Position numbers and translations under genes: made by a program
The notes under the pieces: generated by a model
The model's input: the letters and a program-made list of their open reading frames with translations, nothing else
The model's database searches: none
What the model was told of the DNA's origin: nothing
Part shown: positions 59,458-64,000 of the stretch, in pieces
Position numbering within the stretch: the stretch's first letter is position 1
Layout of the letters: the number at the start of each line of letters is the position of its first letter
Source: Rhodobacter sp.
Lineage (GTDB): Bacteria > Pseudomonadota > Alphaproteobacteria > Rhodobacterales > Rhodobacteraceae
NCBI GenBank assembly: GCA_020250175.1
Contig: JADCEN010000051.1
Span: 49,320 to 113,319 of the forward strand
Direction of reading: 5' to 3'
DNA: 64,000 bases

Positions 59458-60431
59458 GCCACCTTGCGACCAACTGGGCGATCCAGCAGCGCGGTCTCAA
59501 GCCCGCGACGAAGCTGGTCCTCTGGTATCTCTGCGATCGCCATACCACGGACTACGGCTGCTTTCCGAGCCAGCTGCAGCTTGCGCAGGATGCCGAGCTT
59601 TCGCGATCCGCCCTGAACGAACACCTTTTGCGGTTGGAAGAGGCGAGCCTGATCCGGCGCATCATCCGCGTCGATCCGCGGACAAAACGGCAGCAATCGA
59701 CCCGCTATCTGCTCGCCTTCGAGGCCGAATTCGCTCTTGAGCCGACTCCGGAATCCGGACACGGCTCGGACGACACAAACGCGGAACATGAGGGTGAGCC
59801 GAGTCCGGAATCCGGACACGGGCCGAGTCCGGATTCCGCACACGGGCCGTGTCCGGATTTGGGCCCGAGCCGTGTCCGGAATCCGGACACTAACTCTGTA
59901 AGAGAACAAGAAGAAGAAGAAGAAGAAGAAGAAGAGCGCGCGGGCCCGCGACCGGGCTTCGAGGATTTCTTCGGGGAACTGCTCCGGACGGTCGGCCACG
60001 ATCCCGCCGTCTGGCTGCCGGGGTGGTGGAAGGGCGAAAGTGCCAGAGAACATGTGCGGGGCTGGATCGACCGGCTCGGCTTATCCGAGGAGCAGATCAT
60101 CGAAACCGCGCAGGCATGGCGCAGGGATATCCCCGAAGCGCCGGACGGACCGAAGGCCCTCGATCGTGCGATGGTCAAGGCTGCCGATGCGGTGGCGCGC
60201 CGAAGGGCTGATGCGGCGAAGGGCGTCCAGCCCAGGATAGGTGGCAAGGCGGGCAAGAGCGCCAAAGCGGACGCCCCGATGCCGAGCCGGGATGAGGTTC
60301 TGGCTTTCTACGCCGACAAGCTGAACGGCGACGGATTCTTTCCGCCGAACAGCCTTTCCTCGTCGATCCGCGCGGAGCTTCTGGCGCGCGGCCTCGTGAC
60401 CGAGGAGCGCCTTCGGGCGCGGGGGGCGTGA
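59454..60431 (+). CDS. Phage replication protein with N-terminal winged helix
   Basis: 325 residues. The N-terminal winged helix (about residues 1-90: KPATKLVLWYLCDRHTTDYG; LQLAQDAELSRSALNEHLLR; RRIIRVDPRTKRQQSTRYLL) is the helix-turn-helix type found in phage and plasmid replication initiators. A repetitive linker follows (PESGHG, PSPDSAHGP, PCPDLGP; about 99-147) encoded by iteron-like palindromes, then a run of acidic residues (EQEEEEEEEEE). The C-terminal domain (FEDFFGELLRTVGHDPAVWL on) is helical and basic. The architecture parallels lambda O, where origin iterons lie inside the gene. Confidence 0.75.
   Translation: MSHLATNWAIQQRGLKPATKLVLWYLCDRHTTDYGCFPSQLQLAQDAELSRSALNEHLLRLEEASLIRRIIRVDPRTKRQQSTRYLLAFEAEFALEPTPESGHGSDDTNAEHEGEPSPESGHGPSPDSAHGPCPDLGPSRVRNPDTNSVREQEEEEEEEEERAGPRPGFEDFFGELLRTVGHDPAVWLPGWWKGESAREHVRGWIDRLGLSEEQIIETAQAWRRDIPEAPDGPKALDRAMVKAADAVARRRADAAKGVQPRIGGKAGKSAKADAPMPSRDEVLAFYADKLNGDGFFPPNSLSSSIRAELLARGLVTEERLRARGA
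59744..59936. repeat. Iteron-like palindromes and GAA tract, candidate phage origin
   Basis: Cores of TCCGGA(A/T)TCCGGACAC type start at 59747, 59804, 59828, 59852 (degenerate) and 59875; the last four are spaced 24, 24 and 23 bp. The copy at 59872-59890 is a 9+1+9 palindrome, GTGTCCGGAATCCGGACAC. A purine-only (GAA)n tract (about 59908-59936) follows immediately. This all lies inside the replication gene. Confidence 0.6.
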
Positions 60432-60772
60432 CTGTGCCCGATCCTGCGACGACCGACGATCACGATCGCCCCCTTACCGTTCGCCCTGCATCCTTGTCGA
60501 GGAAAAGTGCCATGAAGCCCGATCCGACCAAGCCGCCTGCGCCCTTGCCCAAGCTGTTCGAGGGGCTGGTGACGCGCGATGATCTCGCCCGGCACCTCGG
60601 CATCTCCACCGACACGCTGGCGCGGTGGGAAGGCCGGGGCACCGGGCCGACGAGCATCAAGGTCGGTCGCCGGGTTCTGTACCGGGCCGCGACCGTGAAC
60701 GCCTGGCTGCGTGGCCTCGAGCGGCCGAAGCCAGGCCAAGCGAAACCCGCGCCACGCCCCGCTGCGAAATGA
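60428..60772 (+). CDS. MerR/AlpA-type helix-turn-helix protein
   Basis: 114 residues from the GTG at 60428 that overlaps the previous stop, or 86 from the ATG at 60512. The HTH_17-like domain is LVTRDDLARHLGISTDTLAR followed by WEGRGTGPTSIKVGRRVLYR, typical of excisionase/AlpA or small phage regulators. A Pro/Lys/Ala-rich tail follows. Its stop overlaps the next ATG, so the whole early region is translationally chained. Confidence 0.72.
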   Translation: MTVPDPATTDDHDRPLTVRPASLSRKSAMKPDPTKPPAPLPKLFEGLVTRDDLARHLGISTDTLARWEGRGTGPTSIKVGRRVLYRAATVNAWLRGLERPKPGQAKPAPRPAAK

Positions 60773-61215
60773 ACAACCGCATGTCTCTGACCCCGCGCGA
60801 GATCGAGGATCGCTTCGAAGAGGCTGCAATCACCTTACGGCGGCTGCCGAACCCGGCCGGTTCCGGCCCGCGAGGCTATGGCCAGTCCTGGCCGGACTAC
60901 GTGCAGGAGGCGCAGCACGCCTATGGCTATACCCAGGTCCGGATCAGGATCGTGCCGACGGCGGCCGAGATCCAGCGCATGGACGAGTGCATCGACTGGC
61001 TGCGCTGGCTCGATCCGGACGACGCGAAGATCGTCTGGCTGCGGGCCGAAGGAAAAAGATGGCGGCAAGTCTGTATCCACGCGGGATGCGTCCGGCAGAC
61101 TGCCTGGCGGCGGTGGGCAGCGGCCCTGCTGACGGTGGCCAAGCATCTGACAGCAAACGAGAAGCCTAAAGCGAAGCGAGTCGCCACTGCCTCCACATCG
61201 GGTACGCTGCTGTGA
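60769..61215 (+). CDS. DUF6362 phage protein
   Basis: 148 residues. MSLTPREIEDRFEEAAITLR, TQVRIRIVPTAAEIQRMDEC, WLRWLDPDDAKIVWLRAEGK and HAGCVRQTAWRRWAAALLTV are the blocks of DUF6362, a helix-turn-helix-like family confined to alphaproteobacterial prophages and islands. Its role is unknown; position before the packaging/modification genes suggests a regulator. Start at 60769 overlaps the previous stop. Confidence 0.8.
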   Translation: MNNRMSLTPREIEDRFEEAAITLRRLPNPAGSGPRGYGQSWPDYVQEAQHAYGYTQVRIRIVPTAAEIQRMDECIDWLRWLDPDDAKIVWLRAEGKRWRQVCIHAGCVRQTAWRRWAAALLTVAKHLTANEKPKAKRVATASTSGTLL

Positions 61216-61667
61216 AGACCGACGCCGCATTCGACCGCAGATACCCGGCGCGAAACCCGCAAACCACGTCGAACATACTGCGCGACATATTCCGGCGTTT
61301 CGTCCTATGAAACGGATATGCTTCGGGAAGGTGCGCGCGGCTCAAGGAGTCCAGACGTCCAGCCCGAAGACCAGTGGCGCTCCCGACGCCTCGCCCTTCG
61401 TGTCCCGGCCCTGCCACGGGCAGGGCGTTCGCTGCAGAAACGTGCCACTGGCACGTTTCTGGATCGCCGCTCACCCCCCCGCCTTGGTTCCACCCGGGCC
61501 GGGCCGGTATGCGGGGGGCCTAGGCCCGCTAAGTCGCTAGAGACAAGGAAAAATTCTGGGTGCGCGCCCGGGTGCGCATCATCGGGTGCGCAGGTGCGCG
61601 CACCTCGGTCAGATCGGAACACGGGCCCGGTGCGATGCGCTGGGCCTCACTTTTGGGGAGGTGCGCG
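61216..61667 (+). promoter_or_regulatory. Structured non-coding region before the ParB-like gene
   Basis: It contains a perfect 12-bp hairpin CAGAAACGTGCC-ACT-GGCACGTTTCTG (61435-61461), a CCCTGCC-ACG-GGCAGGG hairpin (61409-61425), and four copies of GGTGCGC between 61559 and 61599 with a fifth at about 61661. There is no gene with a credible start. It may be a late promoter, an antitermination site, or ParB-like protein binding sites. Confidence 0.5.
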
Positions 61668-62468
61668 GTGCAGATCGAGATGATGCCGACCGACCGGCTG
61701 GTGCCCTACATCCGCAATGCCCGGACCCACTCGGCGGATCAGGTGGCGCAGATCGCGGCCTCGATCGCCGAGTTCGGCTTCACCAACCCGATCCTGATCG
61801 GCGAGGACGAGGTGATCATCGCCGGGCACGGCCGGTTGCAGGCGGCGCGATCGCTGGGTTTGTCCGAGGTGCCGGTGATCGTGCTGGACCACTTGTCCGA
61901 GGCGCAGCGCCGCGCGCTGGTGATCGCCGACAACCGGATCGCCGAACATGCGGGCTGGGATGAGCAGCTGCTGGCCGCCGAGATCGCTGCCCTCCGCGAC
62001 GAGGCCTTCGATCTCGAGGTGATCGGCTTTTCGGAGGACGAGCTTCACGATCTGCTCGACGGCCTGGACGATCCCGCCGCCGACGGGATGGGCTTCGGGG
62101 GCGGCACGCAGGCGGGTGGTGCCGATCAGGACAAAGCACCGGTACCTGCCGCTGCGCCTTCCGCCACCCTGGCGGAACGCTTCGGCATCCCTCCCTTCTC
62201 GATCCTCGATGCCCGCAAAGGCTGGTGGCAGGACCGCAAGCGGGCGTGGATCGACCTCGGCATCCGGTCGGAACTCGGTCGCGGCGAGGGCGACCGCGCC
62301 TGCCCCGGCGGCAGCCCGATGCCCGGCAACGGCTCGCGCAAAGACTACAAGCCCGGCGCGGCCAAAGCCTTCCACGACGGCGCGGTCCTCGGGAAGGGTG
62401 GCCTGTCGGATCAGGTTGCGGCAGCCGCGACGGCGCGCAAAGCGGGAAAGGCGGCGGCACATGGCTAA
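61668..62468 (+). CDS. ParB/Srx-fold phage protein
   Basis: 266 residues from a GTG with GGGGAGG five bases upstream. The N-terminal ParB-like domain (about 5-100) contains IRNARTHSADQVAQIAASIA, FTNPILIGEDEVIIAGHGRL and RALVIADNRIAEHAGWDEQL. The C-terminal half has GIPPFSILDARKGWWQDRKR and a basic tail. In related phages this domain is often fused to a DNA methyltransferase. Here the methyltransferase is a separate gene overlapping by 8 bases, so the pair probably acts together. Confidence 0.85.
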   Translation: MQIEMMPTDRLVPYIRNARTHSADQVAQIAASIAEFGFTNPILIGEDEVIIAGHGRLQAARSLGLSEVPVIVLDHLSEAQRRALVIADNRIAEHAGWDEQLLAAEIAALRDEAFDLEVIGFSEDELHDLLDGLDDPAADGMGFGGGTQAGGADQDKAPVPAAAPSATLAERFGIPPFSILDARKGWWQDRKRAWIDLGIRSELGRGEGDRACPGGSPMPGNGSRKDYKPGAAKAFHDGAVLGKGGLSDQVAAAATARKAGKAAAHG

Positions 62469-63408
62469 GGGACTGGCCCGGACCTTCGGCCAGGATCTGA
62501 TGCGAGGTGAGCATGAGGTTGGCAGCGACAAGACCAACGGCGGGGTGCTGATGCCGTCGCACACCTCGGGCGATCCCAGCTTCTATGCCAAGAAACGGGC
62601 GATGGAAGCTGAACTGGGGCGGGAACTGACCACCGAGGAGTTCCTCGCCGACCACTATCAGCCGTCCGAGGCACCGACCGCCTCCGGCACCTCGATCTTC
62701 GATCCGGTCTTGTGCGAGATCGCCTATCGCTGGTTCTGCCCGCCGGGCGGGACGGTGCTGGACCCCTTTGCCGGCGGATCGGTGCGTGGCGTTGTCGCGT
62801 CGCGCCTTGGCCTGTCGTATGTCGGCGTCGAACTCCGGGGCGAACAGGTTGCGGCCAACGAGGCCCAGGCCGGGTTGAGCGGCGGCCCTGCTCCGCGCTG
62901 GATCACCGGCGACAGCCGCGACATCGCGAAGCTGGCCAAGAGCGTGCAGGCGGACCTGATCTTTTCCTGCCCGCCCTATTGGAATCTGGAAGTCTACTCC
63001 GACGATCCGGCGGACCTCTCCACCCTCGGCAAAGACGCCTTCTTCGCCGCCTACGCCGCCATCATCCGCGACACCGTGGCCCGGCTGCGCGACGACCGCT
63101 TCGCCGTCTGGGTGATCGGCGATGTCCGTGACGGGGCTGGGTTCTTCGTCAACCTGCCTGGCCGGACCGTGGAAGCCTTCGAGGCGGCAGGTGCCAAGTT
63201 CTACAACGACGCGATCCTCGTCACCGCCGTCGGATCGCTGCCGATCCGCGTCGGGCGGCAGTTCACCGCTTCGCGCAAGCTGGGCCGGACCCATCAGAAC
63301 GTGCTGGTGTTCTGCAAGGGCGAACCCAAGCGCGCGACCGAGGCCTGCGGGCAGGTCGAGTTCGGTGAGATCGAAGAGGAAGCCGGCGAAGAGGAGGACG
63401 CGGAATGA
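62461..63408 (+). CDS. Phage DNA methyltransferase (N4/N6 type)
   Basis: 315 residues. The catalytic motif IV is IFSCPPYWNLEVYSDD (SCPPYW). The SAM-binding motif I comes before it, VLDPFAGGSVRGVVA, preceded by the helix IAYRWFCPP. The C-terminal target region has GRTHQNVLVFCKGEP and an acidic tail. There is no restriction enzyme gene, so it is an orphan methylase, probably modifying phage DNA against host restriction. The ATG at 62461 lies inside the end of the ParB-like gene. Confidence 0.87.
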   Translation: MAKGLARTFGQDLMRGEHEVGSDKTNGGVLMPSHTSGDPSFYAKKRAMEAELGRELTTEEFLADHYQPSEAPTASGTSIFDPVLCEIAYRWFCPPGGTVLDPFAGGSVRGVVASRLGLSYVGVELRGEQVAANEAQAGLSGGPAPRWITGDSRDIAKLAKSVQADLIFSCPPYWNLEVYSDDPADLSTLGKDAFFAAYAAIIRDTVARLRDDRFAVWVIGDVRDGAGFFVNLPGRTVEAFEAAGAKFYNDAILVTAVGSLPIRVGRQFTASRKLGRTHQNVLVFCKGEPKRATEACGQVEFGEIEEEAGEEEDAE

Positions 63409-63863
63409 TTGCCCCAATCCTGGAGATCCACCGCGGCATCACGGTGGTGCGTGATGATCTCTTCCCCGGCGGGACCAAGGCCCGGTTCATCGGCCAAGTA
63501 TTCGACGGCGTGGCGGAGGCGGTCTATGCCAGCCCGCCCGAGGGCGGTGCGCAAACGGCGCTGGCCACGGTCGCCAGGACGCTGGGCAAGCGGGCCACGA
63601 TCTTCGTCGCGCAGCGGGCAAAGCCGCATCCGCGAACCTTGGAAGCCGCGCGCCTGGGCGCGAAGGTTGTGCCGGTGGCACCCGGATATCTGACCGTGGT
63701 GCAGGCCCGCGCCAAAGCCTATTGCCGCGACACCGGGGCTTTCCTGATCCCGTTCGGCGCGGATTTCCCGGGCGCGGCGGAGGCGATCGCATCGTCGGCG
63801 CTGATGACCGGCGCGGCCCCCGACGAAGTGTGGTGCGCCGCCGGATCGGGCGTGTTGGCGCAG
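63405..63863 (+). pseudogene. PLP-dependent (tryptophan synthase beta-fold) phage enzyme, interrupted by an IS
   Basis: Starts with an ATGA overlap after the methyltransferase. Residues MIAPILEIHRGITVVRDDLF, then PGGTKARFIGQVFDGVAEAV (PLP Lys25 expected in GGTK), FVAQRAKPHPRTLEAARLGA and VVPVAPGYLTVVQARAKAYC belong to a PALP-type family seen in phages. The phosphate-binding loop AAGSGVLA is reached, after which the sequence changes abruptly (about 63860) into the end of a transposase on the other strand. The downstream half is displaced beyond the window. Its natural substrate is unknown. Confidence 0.78.
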
Positions 63864-63878
63864 GGCAACGAGTCCAGG

Positions 63879-64000
63879 TTAACGTGGTGGATCATTCAGG
63901 ATTGCCTTGAGGGTTTCGGTGTTCCAGCCTGCGGCTTTTCGGGCAGTCTTGATGGATCGGTTGCCCTTTCCGGCGCGGAGCATGTTGAAGGCGAGGCGGC
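63879..64000 (-). CDS. ISAs1-family transposase, C-terminus (partial)
   Basis: Minus-strand frame ending with TAA at 63879-63881 encodes RLAFNMLRAGKGNRSIKTAR and KAAGWNTETLKAILNDPPR, resembling the C-terminus of ISAs1/H-repeat transposases (LALNML...KRLKAGWDNDYL). The rest is outside the window. The IS edge lies about 63860, inside the PLP enzyme gene. Confidence 0.7.
   Translation of the reverse strand, partial: RLAFNMLRAGKGNRSIKTARKAAGWNTETLKAILNDPPR

Larger units (their letters stand above)
52325..64000. mobile_element. Integrated prophage or prophage-like island at tRNA-Phe (runs past the window)
   Basis: Starting at the 3' end of tRNA-Phe, the DNA holds a SIR2-type cargo gene, a tyrosine integrase facing the tRNA, a repressor/Cro pair with shared operators, a replication gene, small phage HTH genes, and ParB-like and methyltransferase genes. 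No second copy of the tRNA 3' end is seen before 64000, so the right attachment site lies outside. No capsid or terminase genes are inside the window, so a satellite or other integrative element cannot be excluded. Confidence 0.75.

Noticed and set aside
52325..64000. A right-hand attachment-site copy of the tRNA-Phe 3' end inside the window
   Set aside because: I searched by eye for the CTCTGGGCACCA end and did not find a second copy before 64000; the right end is taken to be outside.

Overview
The window is high-GC bacterial DNA that reads as a member of the alphaproteobacterial order Rhodobacterales (Paracoccaceae-like). This rests on the gene families and their order: tpa/tauR/xsc taurine genes, a form I CO dehydrogenase cluster, ubiB-ubiE-mutM-enoyl-CoA hydratase, an mce-DUF1467 pair and a DUF6362-bearing prophage. 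No rRNA, ribosomal protein or other phylogenetic marker is present to fix the genus.

Layout. 1-6840: taurine (aminoethanesulfonate) degradation. xsc, tauR and tpa all lie on the minus strand. tauR and tpa are separated by an AT-richer insert carrying an EamA-type exporter gene bounded by 21-bp inverted repeats. Candidate TauR tandem operators precede both xsc and tpa. 7637-15583: a complete-looking aerobic carbon monoxide dehydrogenase operon read leftwards (coxC-coxM-coxS-coxL-coxD-coxE-coxF), with the form I active-site motif in CoxL. 15712-18335: iron alcohol dehydrogenase plus glycerol kinase. 19851-24658: housekeeping and small metabolic genes (GNAT, stand-alone receiver protein, methylmalonyl-CoA epimerase, DUF1467, EI24-like protein, nitroreductase, histone-deacetylase-like amidohydrolase). 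25060-26641: two dead insertion-sequence transposases. 28195-32310: ubiB-ubiE divergent from mutM-enoyl-CoA hydratase, followed by an IS256 relic.

32964-44920: aldo/keto reductase, then an RbsABC-like sugar transporter with DhaK/DhaL, facing mtnK-mtnA. Together these suggest import or salvage of a 5-substituted pentose (methylthioribose or 5-deoxyribose). The aldolase that should complete the pathway is a frameshifted remnant lacking its metal-binding histidines, and the flanking hydrolase, TIM-barrel and cutC-like genes are also broken. 44918-51434: TolB-like propeller, rhodanese, clpB, pyrF, NfeD and stomatin-like (SPFH) proteins.

52262-end: a tRNA-Phe gene followed by an integrated prophage or prophage-like island. 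In order it carries a 1266-residue SIR2/DUF4020-like putative antiphage protein, tyrosine integrase, small phage genes, a repressor with four 15-bp operators, a Cro-like gene, a replication gene containing iteron-like palindromes, HTH and DUF6362 genes, ParB-like and DNA methyltransferase genes, and a PLP-fold gene interrupted at the right edge by an ISAs1-type insertion sequence.

Three intergenic zones (about 6990-7610, 18790-19410, 27590-28060) share the same mosaic of palindromic modules. They look like a lineage-specific dispersed repeat family, not genes. Almost every strong coding region has long open frames on the opposite strand because of the GC bias; these were discarded.
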